Source: Phaeosaccion multiseriatum (taxonomy: Eukaryota; Ochrophyta, other classes). Taken from it: a stretch of 64,000 nt of DNA. The position numbers and the translations under genes are program-made. The DNA is taken from the NCBI GenBank assembly GCA_965112735.1, contig OZ218959.1, positions 806,001 to 870,000 of the forward strand. Reading direction: 5' to 3'. Below, piece by piece: positions 17,690 to 27,162 of this stretch. The notes beneath the pieces were generated by a model. That model ran no database searches. It saw only the letters and a program-made list of their open reading frames with translations, and was not told the origin of the DNA. Within the stretch, counting starts at the first letter, position 1. Each line of letters starts with the position of its first letter.

Positions 17690-18110
17690 GTGTTGGAGGC
17701 TGAGCGTGGGCGCGCCCTTGCAGAGAAAGAGCAAGAGCCTTACGGTTCGAGCGCCGCGCGAGTGATGAGCTTCCATTCCGAGAGCCCTACACTGCCGGAG
17801 GATGCCCTCTTCCCGGTGGTGAGTGACACAGAAGTCCCGAGGGTGGGAGCGATAGGCTCTCACCAAGTAACTAATGAAGTAGTGGACAAGTATGACAGTG
17901 TCATTGATTTCATCCAACAGCCTAGAAGCTGGGCAAGCACCCTCTATGGAGGAGCTGCGCAGTCGGTTAAGGGGTGAAGTAGACAGAACGGTGAGGGAGA
18001 ATGACTTCCCCGCCAAGTTGAGAGAGCCGATGATGAAGGCTCTTTCGAAGAATCGTGTGTGGCGCAACAAGCTGTTGTGCCCAGATCCACCTGCCAAGGT
18101 GGAGCCTGTG
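17690..18110 (+). pseudogene. Pre-RT remnant of element 2, in two frames
   Basis: The frame starting at 17690 covers an ESPTLPEDALFPVVSD stretch and the neighbouring frame continues with DRTVRENDFPAKLREPMMKAL and LLCPDPPAKVEPV. The last motif matches LLHDPPAKVDPM, which in element 3 stands just before RT. The coding sequence then jumps to the end of RNase H, so RT is deleted at about 18107-18112. Confidence 0.6.
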
Positions 18111-19627
18111 AGCTCTTTGATGACACCATTGAGCACATTCCGGGCGAGCGCCATACGTGCGCAGATATTCTTAGTCGGTGGCGTGATAAGTGCAGTGCAG
18201 CTGTGGTGCCTAAGGTGCTGACGTTGCGCAAGTTTGGGCCAATGCAAGTGTTTGACATAATGTGTGACGACTTCCTGTGGCCCTCTGCACTTGAGATCGC
18301 GGCCATTCAGGCTGCGGCTTTGCTTAGTCTGCCGGACCAGAGCAAGGAGGTGGGGGAGTATGGCCGAGTACTTTTCCTATCTCCAGCTGGCGACGACCGA
18401 TTGATTCGTGCGAGTACAGTGGATGACTTCTCGTCTATGACGATGTACGAGCCGTGCTATGAAGTTACTGCGAAGGGATGTGCCCGTGCTCTGCTGCGAT
18501 GGTTCGCGCAGCATGGAATCGTCCAGCGGTGGATGAGTGATAGAGGTGCTCAATTCTTGAACGAGGTGATGGACGAGCTGCGGCAGCTGCTACGGTGTCA
18601 TCATCACTTTGTGGTGGCACACAATCCATACAGCAGGGCCTTGGCGGAGCGAGGAGTGCAGACTTCACAGAAGATTATGCAAGCGCTCATGTCAGAGCTG
18701 AGGCAGCCGCCAGAGACGTGGCCACAGTTGTTGCCCGTCATGGAGTCCATTGAGAACAGCACCAGCAAGAGTAGCCGCTCCAACATGTCCCCGATTGAGC
18801 TTCACTCAGGGAACAAGCCGGTGGGGCCGCTGAGCACAATTTTGGTGCATGCAGCAGACCAGGCTAAGGGAGTTGAGCTTCGACAGTTGTCGCAGCCGCT
18901 GATTGACAGGCTGGCGACGGAGCTCCATCAGTTGAAGGAGGAGAAACGCAGGGTAGCAGCTGAGCATCTGGCCGCTGTACGTGACCAGAAGCGCAACAGC
19001 ATCAACGAGCAGCTCTTGAAGAGTCGGCGTGGTACTGAGCATAGGCGAGACCTTGAGCGCCAGCGTCAGTTGAACAGCGAGACCCTCTTTCAAGAAGGTG
19101 TGTACGTGACAGTAGCGACTGTTGGGCCCACTAGCAAGGTCATTGGCAAGTGGGAGGGACCGTGTCGTGTAGTCAAGGCTCTTGAGAAGCATGTATACAC
19201 TGTTGAGGAGCTAGTGGGCAAGAAGCGAGTCTTTGATGCTCACATCAGCAGGCTGAGGTACTATTGTGACGCTGATGTCGGTCTCACGACGGAGGTACTG
19301 AAGCAGATTTCGTACACCACACGAGACTTTGTTGTAGACAAGTTTCTGGGGGTAGTACAACACGCTGACGACACATGGCATGTGTTAGTCAAGTGGAAAG
19401 GGTTCGAGGTGCTGGAGAACAGCGAAGAGCCAGTGGAGGTTATGATGGCAGACATCCCCAGGCAGTTCAATCAATACCTGGATGGTCACCCGGACAAGCA
19501 GAAAGTCAGCGCAGTCCGAGCCTACCTCAAAGGGATTGCAGACAAGCAGTCAACACAGAGAGCACAGTCAGCGACCCGCAAGAGACGCGGATCACGCGGC
19601 AGTGGTTCTAAGAAGAAACGAAAGTAG
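18110..19627 (+). pseudogene. RNase H tail, truncated integrase and chromodomain of element 2
   Basis: Opens with FDDTIEHIPGERHTCADILSRW, the end of a gypsy RNase H region. After about 70 residues aligned with element 3, a second in-frame deletion removes the HHCC finger and first catalytic Asp of integrase: the text passes straight to DDFSSMTMYEPCYEV. The remaining catalytic residues are present: Asp at 18539 (WMSDRG) and Glu at 18647 (ALAERG), 35 residues between them. A chromodomain-like C-terminus (about 19318-19490: WHVLVKWKGFE...EPVEVM) and a basic tail follow. The ORF is open but cannot give an active integrase. Confidence 0.8.
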
Positions 19628-19680
19628 TAGACACCAGGTACTATAGCACTCGAGTGACTCGGACTGTCGCTTGGGGGTAG

Positions 19681-19962
19681 TGTGATAAGGGACCATCTCG
19701 CCTGGGGTTTCCGGGTGGACGTTCTGGGGTTATAGAAATAAGAACGGTCCTAAAGAGAGTTCCCGCCTCAACGTACCTGAGAGTCCCGAAAGTGCCAGGT
19801 GGCAACGAAGGGACCTGTAGACTGCCAAGTACAAGACAAGAGATCACGCTTGAGGCAGCGGGCAGTAAAGAGACTATCAATACGGGCACCGACGTCGCAA
19901 CAGACGCGGCATATATTAGCCCAAACCCCTGAGCTGTCTGTACTGTTCGTAGCTTTAGCACA
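19681..19962 (+). repeat. 3' LTR of element 2 (282 bp)
   Basis: Preceded by a G-rich tract (cttgggggtag, 19670-19680). Reads as identical to 15868-16149. Directly followed by GGA-type repeat. Confidence 0.85.
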
Positions 19963-20157
19963 GAAGAGGAGGAGGAGGGGGAGGAGAAGGAGGAGAAGGA
20001 GGAGGAGGAGGAGGAGGAGGAGGAGGAGGAGGAGGAGGAGGAGGAGGAGGAGGAAGAGGAGGAGGAGGAGGAGGAGGAGGAGGAGGAGGAGGAGGAGGAG
20101 GAGGAGGAGGAGGAGGAGGGGGAGGAGGAGGAGGAGGAGGAGGAGGAGGAGGAGGAG
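19963..20157 (+). repeat. GGA repeat between elements 2 and 3
   Basis: An all-purine GGA tract with few variants, starting at the last base of the element 2 LTR and ending at the first base of the element 3 LTR. It is the left arm of the GGA array resuming at 27163. Confidence 0.9.
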
Positions 20158-20431
20158 TGTTGCCCCTACAGCCTCATATTCATTGCCTTAGTACGTGTAA
20201 CTGTCACCATGCCCATATGACATCTTACGTGGCACAATGAGGTGGCACACAGCCCACCGGGAGTAGTAGTCTGTGGCGCTCCCTCACTCTTAGCTTATCC
20301 ACCCTAAAGCTAAAGGAGACTCGGTTCTTTACTAGAGCTGAGGCAAGGCCTCCAAACTTTACAACCTTGCACCCATCTCTTCAAATATTGGCTCACTTTC
20401 CGACTTGCTAGCGATAGCGGGATTGGCTACA
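20158..20431 (+). repeat. 5' LTR of element 3 (274 bp)
   Basis: TGTTGCCCCTACAGCC...GGATTGGCTACA. The same sequence is found at 26889-27162. Confidence 0.9.
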
Positions 20432-20444
20432 ATAAAGCTTTATT
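20431..20444 (+). other. 14-bp palindrome at primer-binding position (element 3)
   Basis: AATAAAGCTTTATT is perfectly self-complementary and begins with the last A of the LTR. The outer bases (AATAA....TTATT) equal those of the gag element palindrome while the centre differs (AGCT versus TCGA), each still palindromic. Confidence 0.8.
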
Positions 20445-20589
20445 TGAGAATTGCCAAAACTCAGGAAACTCTCAGCTCTCGGTCTCTGCATTCGGGAGAC
20501 CTCTCAGCCTCAGCATTTCTGATCTAGAGTCGAACAGCTCGACAGCCGGACCACCTCTGATCCTCAGCTTTGCGGAATTCAGCATCAGC

Positions 20590-23500
20590 ATGGCGAACAA
20601 CAAGAACAAGGGGAAGGGCAAGGCTAAGGAGGCTGAGGCGGTGCAGGACGTGGCTGACTCAGATGATGTCGCGGGGGCAGCAGATGCAGCATCCGAGGCG
20701 AACGACGAGGCAGCAGCTTCCGGTACCGACGAGGAGAATGGCAGCAGCAGTAGCAGCAGTGGCTCGGACAGCGAGGAGGAGTCTCAGCGTATGCCCGCGA
20801 CAGCCAGCTCAGTGGCCATCTTCTCTCTTACTGCTCCCAACTTCCCATCTGGGGAGGTTACGGAGAAGGCTCTTATTGCTTTCTTCAAGCAGTATGAGAC
20901 TTACCTTCGGCGCTACAACGCGATTGTAGGTTCAAAGCCTGACCTTACGACTCTTGAGGTGCTCTTGCCTACGCACTACCTTACGTCACTAGGCGCTCAG
21001 CTTGGTAAAGCTACCTCAGCTATTACTCACGAGTTTCTTTACAAGCACCTTCAGCAGCTGGTAGAGCCTGAGGCCGGCTCCTGTTCGGACCATGGCAATG
21101 CCCTACTGAAGGACCTCAAGAGCAAGCTCTATCTGCCACCGGATACTCAGAATCCCGTGGGCTCTCTCAATCAGCAGATGCACGGTCTCTTGGAGAAGCA
21201 TGGCCAGACTCGAGTCTTCTTCAAGGAGGACAACACTCAGGTCAGCACGGAGTCTTGCCAAGTTCTGTGCAATGCTCTGCTTCAAGCGTGCAATCGCCCT
21301 CAGGGGTTGAAGGGGTACCTCACTAGGTACTTCACTCTTCACAATAATCTTCTGAAGACCTACGTGCCCTTTCTCCAGCAACTGACCCTCATGGTGGATC
21401 AGTACTTGCCCATCTACCGGTGCATCCAGCAAGACACTTCTAATGGGGCTGTCGCTCTGCCCTCTCTTGAGGAGATACAGCGATTGGTCATCACTGGTGG
21501 GGGCAAGAAGCCAGCTGGCGGCGGTAGGCGACAGCAGCAGCAGCAGCAGCAGCCGCAGCAGCAGCAGCAGCAGCCGAAGCGCGACGCTCCCGCCTCTGCG
21601 GACTCTCGGGCAACTGCCCCCCCTCTGAAGAAGCCGAAGAAGCAAGGACGTGAGTCCAAGGCTCGGGCTTGCTTCAAGTGTGGCAACTCTGATCACACGG
21701 TCTATACTTGCCCGCAGCTCAAGAACAAAGCGGAGCGCATGAAGGTTATGAGCGACCGCAACCTGCCTTGGAACCCTCCCAAGAACTATGAGGTCAGTAC
21801 TCTGACCACTGCTAATGACTTACTCTCGCACTCTCCCACTGATGGAACAATCTCTCTCTTTTCTTCCTCTCCTGCTTCTTTGCATGCTCTTACGCATCAA
21901 ACAGGACAACTGAAGAAGCGCTCTCTCGAGTGCTTAGTCGACACCGGTGCGGAGACCTTTTGCCTCCTTCCCAGGCCTGTGGCGGACGAGATGGTAGCAG
22001 ACGGAATGGATGTCTCCATTCGCGCTCTTCCTAAGCCGGTGCAGCTGCAGCCTTTTGGATGCAGCACCTCACAAGTCATCACGCATGAGCTCAGCAACTT
22101 TCACTTTCACATTCATACGGACGCGGGTCCTCTCTCTTCTGTCGCACTTCCACCTCTCACTGCATTGCTCTTTGAGCCGCGCGAGGATGAGGCCCCTCTC
22201 TTCTACCTAGGGAAAGGGCTGGCCCAACAGCTGGGTCTCGCGCTGCCCCGAGAGCAGCTTCGACAGCAGGCGGAGAAGCAAGCAGCTGTGGCTGGTTCGG
22301 AAGTGCCCTTTGAACTGCGCAACTCCACTCCCACTGATGCGTCTTCTGCAACGGTGCGCGTGAGTTCGTTGTTACAAGCGGGTGCTTCTCTTGCTTCCTT
22401 GCCTGAGCAGTATATTGGCGACAACGCTAACTTTTCTATAGATCTCTGGGACTGCTCTTCTGATGATGTGTATGCTTCGCAATACACCTCTGACGAAGTC
22501 TTCCACGTAGCTTCCGCCACCTTTACTGCTCGCAGTGAAGTTGGCACCTCTAATAATGAACCACTGGCCCGCTACGATGATCCTCTCCCTGAGGTGTCTG
22601 ATTCTCCCGTCTTACCGGAAACTCAAATCAAAGAAGCTCTGCTCCCCATTGCTCAATCAGCAATAGGCTTCTCCGACACCGCAGCTCTCTACGAGGTCCT
22701 TACCTCACACCCGGAAGTATGGCGAGGCAAAGCGCTCTTGCATGACCCTCCTGCCAAGGTCGACCCCATGGTCATTCGCCTCAAGGACGGAGCGGAGCCC
22801 ATCTGCCAATTGCCCATCTACCAATCCGGTGCCCGTCGTGACTTTCTTCGAGACTTCACGGACGAGCTCTCCAAGTTCGGATATCACTATCCAAACCCTC
22901 AGGCCGTCTGGGCCAGCCGCGCTTTCTGTATCCAGAAGCCCGGCAAACCTGGACAGTTCAGGCAGGTAGCTGACTACCAAGAGGTCAACCTTCGCACTCT
23001 TCGCTCCCGCTTTCCCATGCCCAATCTCTCTGAGATCAGTGCCAAGATGCGCGGAGCACGCTTCTTCTGTGAGCTTGACCTTGCCAACATGTTCTGGCAG
23101 CTGCCCCTCGATCTCTCCAGCCAAGAGATCCTCACCTACTGCACTCCTGACGGGAAGTTTACTCCCACGCGTGTGACTCAAGGCATCCTCAATGCCAGTG
23201 AGTTTGCACAGAGCACTCTAGCTAAGTGCCTCTCTGAACATTTCGGCACCAACCTTGTTACCTGGATCGACAACATCACCATCTGGGCCCACACGGAGGA
23301 AGAGTTCCGCTCCATTCTTCAGTCTGTCCTCGATGCACTCGCCAAGGCCGGTTTCAAGCTCGGGCTCTCGGGTGTATCCATCGGCAACTCGCAAAAGTTC
23401 TGCGGGAAGATCTATGATGGCGACGGCGTCAAACATGACCCTGTCAAGATCCAAGGTCTCCTCGACCTCGAGGAGCCCAAGAACGGTGCTGAGTTGATTC

Positions 23501-26500
23501 AATTCGTCGCCGCTGCTGGCTGGATGCGAGACTGCATCCCACGCTTTGCAGAGCTCGTCGCTCCTCTGCAAGAGCTCAACCAAACCGTCTTCTCCGCAGC
23601 GGGCAACCGCAAGCAGAGACGTCACCCTGACGCCACTGCCGCTCCTACTCCTCGCACCAAGCGTGTCGCTCGCTCCGTCTCCCTCTCTTCGGTGGGGTGG
23701 GGCCCTGAGCACTCCAAAGCCTTTCAAGCTCTGAAAGACGCTCTGGCAGATCAAGTCAAGCTTGCTCATCCTGACCCTGACAAGGCTCGCTGTGTCTTTC
23801 CTGATGCCAGTGATCTCCATTGGGGGAATGTGGTGACGCAAGTGCCCATTGGGGACCTCAGCAAGCCCATCGCCGAACAGCGCCATGAGCCTCTTGCCTT
23901 CCTCAGCGGTAGCTTTGCCGGAGCTCAGCTCAACTACGCCACCATTGACAAGGAAGCCTTTGCTATCCTCCAGTCCTTTGAACGCCTGCCTTGGCTGATG
24001 TCTGGTGTGCACCTCTTCATCTACACTGATCACCGCAATTTGCAATACTGCTTCAGGCCCAGTAGCATCATCAGTGACGTACACAAGCCAGCACGCGAGC
24101 GATTGCAACGCTGGTCTGTGTTCCTCTCGGGCTTTGATTATGAAATCGCCCACCTTAGTGGCGAGCTGAACGTGTGGGGTGACATGACCTCTCGCTTCCG
24201 CTCAGTCCCAGGCTCTGCTACAAAGCCTCTTGATCCTCCGGAAGATCACACTGTACGCGTGAGTGCCCTCCAACGCACCTTCTCTCCAGGATCAGTGCAC
24301 GACTCCATGGACAGTGACTTTGAGTGGCCCTCTCTCGCGGAGATTCGCTCTTCTCAAGCGGAGCTCGTCGCTCCTCTGCAAGAGCTCAACCAAACCGTCT
24401 TCTCCGCAGCGGGCAACCGCAAGCAGAGACGTCACCCTGACGCCACTGCCGCTCCTACTCCTCGCACCAAGCGTGTCGCTCGCTCCGTCTCCCTCTCTTC
24501 GGTGGGGTGGGGCCCTGAGCACTCCAAAGCCTTTCAAGCTCTGAAAGACGCTCTGGCAGATCAAGTCAAGCTTGCTCATCCTGACCCTGACAAGGCTCGC
24601 TGTGTCTTTCCTGATGCCAGTGATCTCCATTGGGGGAATGTGGTGACGCAAGTGCCCATTGGGGACCTCAGCAAGCCCATCGCCGAACAGCGCCATGAGC
24701 CTCTTGCCTTCCTCAGCGGTAGCTTTGCCGGAGCTCAGCTCAACTACGCCACCATTGACAAGGAAGCCTTTGCTATCCTCCAGTCCTTTGAACGCCTGCC
24801 TTGGCTGATGTCTGGTGTGCACCTCTTCATCTACACTGATCACCGCAATTTGCAATACTGCTTCAGGCCCAGTAGCATCATCAGTGACGTACACAAGCCA
24901 GCACGCGAGCGATTGCAACGCTGGTCTGTGTTCCTCTCGGGCTTTGATTATGAAATCGCCCACCTTAGTGGCGAGCTGAACGTGTGGGGTGACATGACCT
25001 CTCGCTTCCGCTCAGTCCCAGGCTCTGCTACAAAGCCTCTTGATCCTCCGGAAGACCACACTGTACGCGTGAGTGCCCTCCAACGCACCTTCTCTCCAGG
25101 ATCAGTGCACGACTCCATGGACAGTGACTTTGAGTGGCCCCCTCTCGCGGAGATTCGCTCTTCTCAAGCGGCTGCCCAAGGCACGCTCACTCTCGAAGCG
25201 CTTGCAGCTCAGCAGCACCTTGCTTCTTTGGAGCATGATGCTAACTTCGACGCCATTGTGGTACCTCAATCGCCGTCTTCACGTCCTCTGTGGATACCCA
25301 ATGACGACATTGACCTACAAGTCCGACTCTCTGTCATTGCACATCAAGGATCGGCAGGGCATCGCGCTGCCGACACCACTCTCTCCGTTCTCTCGGAACG
25401 ATTCCACTGGCACACCATTGGTGCCGACCTGACTCGCTTTGTTGACCTCTGCCTCCATTGCCTCACCAACTCCCATGGGCATCGCATACCTCGCCCTCTT
25501 CGCGGTGCGGTCCACCCTACCAAGCCCAATCAGATGATTCATTTCGACTTCGTCCACATGCATGACTTGGGCTGCACCTCCTTGCCATACCTGTTGGTCA
25601 TCCAAGATGCCTTCAGTGGTTACACAATGCTCAACGAATGCGCTTCCACCACTGCAGACGCAGCTGTCGGTGGATTGATGCGCTGGTTCAGCACATTTGG
25701 AGTAGTGAGCAAGTGGCAGAGTGATCGAGGCAGTCACTTCCTCAACCATGTGATGAAGCGCCTAGCGACTGAGCTTCGCGCTAAACATCGCTTCTCGGCT
25801 CCATACTCTGCTTGGAGTAATGGTCTCGCTGAACGAGCTGTACGCACTGTCGTTTCAGTCTACCGCTCTCTCCTCTCTGAGTTTCGCATTGACGCGGACG
25901 ACTACAATCTGATCACACCTCTGGTCCAAGCTGCCATCAACACCACGATCAGCTCGACCCGCAAAGAGACTCCACTCTTTCTGCACACTGGCCTACGTGC
26001 GACAACTCCACTTGATATCGTCCTGCAACAAGGCGACAGCTTCGATGTTGACTTCCAATCTTCGCCGCCAACTCTTGAACAGCTCAACCACTATGGTGCT
26101 CAGCTGCAAGCGGTTCTTGAAGAGAGACACGAACGGGTTGCTGCTCAACTTGAGCGCTCGCGGGCGACGGCTCGCGACCGTCACAATCGTCGTCTGGACA
26201 CTACTCGTCTTGGACATCAACACCGCAAGGAGCTGGCTCTCTCGGCTGCCCTCAACTACGAAGGCCTCTACATGCCGGGCATCTATGTCCTTGTCGCTTC
26301 CAACAGCCGCTACTCCAAGCTCTCTGGAGTGTGGCAAGGCCCTTATAAAGTGCTGGAGGAGATTGACACTCTGGTCTACAAAGTGCAACACCTTGTCTCG
26401 AAGCAAACCTCTGAAGTGCACGCTTGCCGCTTGCGCTACTACGCTGACCAGTATCTCAATGTCAGTACTGAGCTCCTTAAGCAGATCTCACACGACTCAG

Positions 26501-26760
26501 CCTCCTGGGTCGTCTCCGCCTTGAAGGACCTACAACGTCCCTCTCAAGGCGCTCCCTGGCAGGTTCACACCTCCTGGAAGGGCTTCAATGCCACCGACGA
26601 TACTTGGGAACCTTTGACAGTCATGAATGATGACGTTCCTGCTCTTTTAGAGCAATTCCTCTCCTCTTTCCCTCGTCGCTCTTTGGCGGAGGATGCTAAG
26701 CGCTTCCTTCGGTCTCGCGGCCCCTCGTCACGCCGACGCCCGCGAGCAGGCCGCCGATAA
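20590..26760 (+). CDS. gag-pol: Gag-Pol polyprotein of element 3
   Basis: 2056 residues from ATG 20590, no internal stop. An acidic/Ser-rich N-terminus leads into a Gag domain, a polyQ run (near 21530-21575) and a zinc knuckle C-X2-C-X4-H-X4-C (CFKCGNSDHTVYTC, near 21670). Protease: DTG at D451. RT: first Asp D830 (CELDLANMFWQ); the YxDD box reads WIDN (D894, N895), with Asn in place of the second Asp. RNase H: FPDASDLHWG, IDKEAF and YTDHRN are present twice because of an 810-bp direct duplication. Integrase: HHCC finger (AHQGSAGH...CLHC), D1653, D1712 and E1748 with D-35-E spacing. Chromodomain-like end (VHTSWKGFNATDDTWEPL). Unlike element 1, gag and pol share one frame and there is no exonuclease between RNase H and integrase. 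Confidence 0.92.
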   Translation: MANNKNKGKGKAKEAEAVQDVADSDDVAGAADAASEANDEAAASGTDEENGSSSSSSGSDSEEESQRMPATASSVAIFSLTAPNFPSGEVTEKALIAFFKQYETYLRRYNAIVGSKPDLTTLEVLLPTHYLTSLGAQLGKATSAITHEFLYKHLQQLVEPEAGSCSDHGNALLKDLKSKLYLPPDTQNPVGSLNQQMHGLLEKHGQTRVFFKEDNTQVSTESCQVLCNALLQACNRPQGLKGYLTRYFTLHNNLLKTYVPFLQQLTLMVDQYLPIYRCIQQDTSNGAVALPSLEEIQRLVITGGGKKPAGGGRRQQQQQQQPQQQQQQPKRDAPASADSRATAPPLKKPKKQGRESKARACFKCGNSDHTVYTCPQLKNKAERMKVMSDRNLPWNPPKNYEVSTLTTANDLLSHSPTDGTISLFSSSPASLHALTHQTGQLKKRSLECLVDTGAETFCLLPRPVADEMVADGMDVSIRALPKPVQLQPFGCSTSQVITHELSNFHFHIHTDAGPLSSVALPPLTALLFEPREDEAPLFYLGKGLAQQLGLALPREQLRQQAEKQAAVAGSEVPFELRNSTPTDASSATVRVSSLLQAGASLASLPEQYIGDNANFSIDLWDCSSDDVYASQYTSDEVFHVASATFTARSEVGTSNNEPLARYDDPLPEVSDSPVLPETQIKEALLPIAQSAIGFSDTAALYEVLTSHPEVWRGKALLHDPPAKVDPMVIRLKDGAEPICQLPIYQSGARRDFLRDFTDELSKFGYHYPNPQAVWASRAFCIQKPGKPGQFRQVADYQEVNLRTLRSRFPMPNLSEISAKMRGARFFCELDLANMFWQLPLDLSSQEILTYCTPDGKFTPTRVTQGILNASEFAQSTLAKCLSEHFGTNLVTWIDNITIWAHTEEEFRSILQSVLDALAKAGFKLGLSGVSIGNSQKFCGKIYDGDGVKHDPVKIQGLLDLEEPKNGAELIQFVAAAGWMRDCIPRFAELVAPLQELNQTVFSAAGNRKQRRHPDATAAPTPRTKRVARSVSLSSVGWGPEHSKAFQALKDALADQVKLAHPDPDKARCVFPDASDLHWGNVVTQVPIGDLSKPIAEQRHEPLAFLSGSFAGAQLNYATIDKEAFAILQSFERLPWLMSGVHLFIYTDHRNLQYCFRPSSIISDVHKPARERLQRWSVFLSGFDYEIAHLSGELNVWGDMTSRFRSVPGSATKPLDPPEDHTVRVSALQRTFSPGSVHDSMDSDFEWPSLAEIRSSQAELVAPLQELNQTVFSAAGNRKQRRHPDATAAPTPRTKRVARSVSLSSVGWGPEHSKAFQALKDALADQVKLAHPDPDKARCVFPDASDLHWGNVVTQVPIGDLSKPIAEQRHEPLAFLSGSFAGAQLNYATIDKEAFAILQSFERLPWLMSGVHLFIYTDHRNLQYCFRPSSIISDVHKPARERLQRWSVFLSGFDYEIAHLSGELNVWGDMTSRFRSVPGSATKPLDPPEDHTVRVSALQRTFSPGSVHDSMDSDFEWPPLAEIRSSQAAAQGTLTLEALAAQQHLASLEHDANFDAIVVPQSPSSRPLWIPNDDIDLQVRLSVIAHQGSAGHRAADTTLSVLSERFHWHTIGADLTRFVDLCLHCLTNSHGHRIPRPLRGAVHPTKPNQMIHFDFVHMHDLGCTSLPYLLVIQDAFSGYTMLNECASTTADAAVGGLMRWFSTFGVVSKWQSDRGSHFLNHVMKRLATELRAKHRFSAPYSAWSNGLAERAVRTVVSVYRSLLSEFRIDADDYNLITPLVQAAINTTISSTRKETPLFLHTGLRATTPLDIVLQQGDSFDVDFQSSPPTLEQLNHYGAQLQAVLEERHERVAAQLERSRATARDRHNRRLDTTRLGHQHRKELALSAALNYEGLYMPGIYVLVASNSRYSKLSGVWQGPYKVLEEIDTLVYKVQHLVSKQTSEVHACRLRYYADQYLNVSTELLKQISHDSASWVVSALKDLQRPSQGAPWQVHTSWKGFNATDDTWEPLTVMNDDVPALLEQFLSSFPRRSLAEDAKRFLRSRGPSSRRRPRAGRR
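23551..25170 (+). repeat. 810-bp in-frame tandem duplication (RNase H region of element 3)
   Basis: 23551-24360 and 24361-25170 match base for base apart from about two substitutions (gaagatcac/gaagaccac and ccctctctcg/ccccctctcg). 810 is divisible by three, so the ORF stays open and the protein carries two RNase H copies of 270 residues each. Confidence 0.9.
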
Positions 26761-26878
26761 GGAAACCCTTCGGGAACCCTTTTTGGTTACTTTTATTCAT
26801 ATGAACATGTTCTCTCTCTCTCATCTTCTCTTTTAGCATTTAGTTTAGTCACGCTCTCGTTAGTCGAGCTTCTCTCTC

Positions 26879-26888
26879 GAGGGGGAAG
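26879..26888 (+). promoter_or_regulatory. Polypurine tract of element 3
   Basis: gagggggaag abuts the 3' LTR. Between the stop at 26760 and here there is only a short T/C-rich stretch. Confidence 0.75.
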
Positions 26889-27162
26889 TGTTGCCCCTAC
26901 AGCCTCATATTCATTGCCTTAGTACGTGTAACTGTCACCATGCCCATATGACATCTTACGTGGCACAATGAGGTGGCACACAGCCCACCGGGAGTAGTAG
27001 TCTGTGGCGCTCCCTCACTCTTAGCTTATCCACCCTAAAGCTAAAGGAGACTCGGTTCTTTACTAGAGCTGAGGCAAGGCCTCCAAACTTTACAACCTTG
27101 CACCCATCTCTTCAAATATTGGCTCACTTTCCGACTTGCTAGCGATAGCGGGATTGGCTACA
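26889..27162 (+). repeat. 3' LTR of element 3 (274 bp)
   Basis: Reads as identical to 20158-20431 and passes directly into GGA repeat. Confidence 0.9.

Larger units (their letters stand above)
15868..19962 (+). mobile_element. Ty3/gypsy element 2: internally deleted, identical LTRs
   Basis: Bounded by 282-bp LTRs that read as identical. It contains gag, a protease fragment, a short pre-RT piece, then the end of RNase H, a front-truncated integrase and a chromodomain. RT and most of RNase H are missing, as are the HHCC finger and the first integrase Asp. Flanking bases (cggca before, gaaga after) do not form a target-site duplication. Identical LTRs with gross internal deletions suggest a recently inserted non-autonomous derivative, or gene conversion of the LTRs. 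Confidence 0.85.
20158..27162 (+). mobile_element. Ty3/gypsy element 3: full length, identical LTRs, inside a GGA array
   Basis: 274-bp LTRs (20158-20431 and 26889-27162) read as identical, a 5' leader, one 2056-codon gag-pol ORF and a purine tract at the 3' LTR. GGA repeat lies on both sides; GGAG precedes and follows the element, a possible 4-bp target duplication that the repetitive target makes ambiguous. It appears to be a young insertion. Confidence 0.92.

Noticed and set aside
19681-19965. Element 2 3' LTR truncated by GGA repeat, compared with an LTR ending at 16170
   Set aside because: An LTR ending ...GCACA at 16149/19962 explains both copies; the shared 'gaa' after it is coincidence between palindrome and GGA flank.
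20158-20589. tRNA gene or tRNA-primed PBS after the element 3 LTR
   Set aside because: No cloverleaf and no TGG-type complement to a tRNA 3' end was found; only the palindrome occupies the site.
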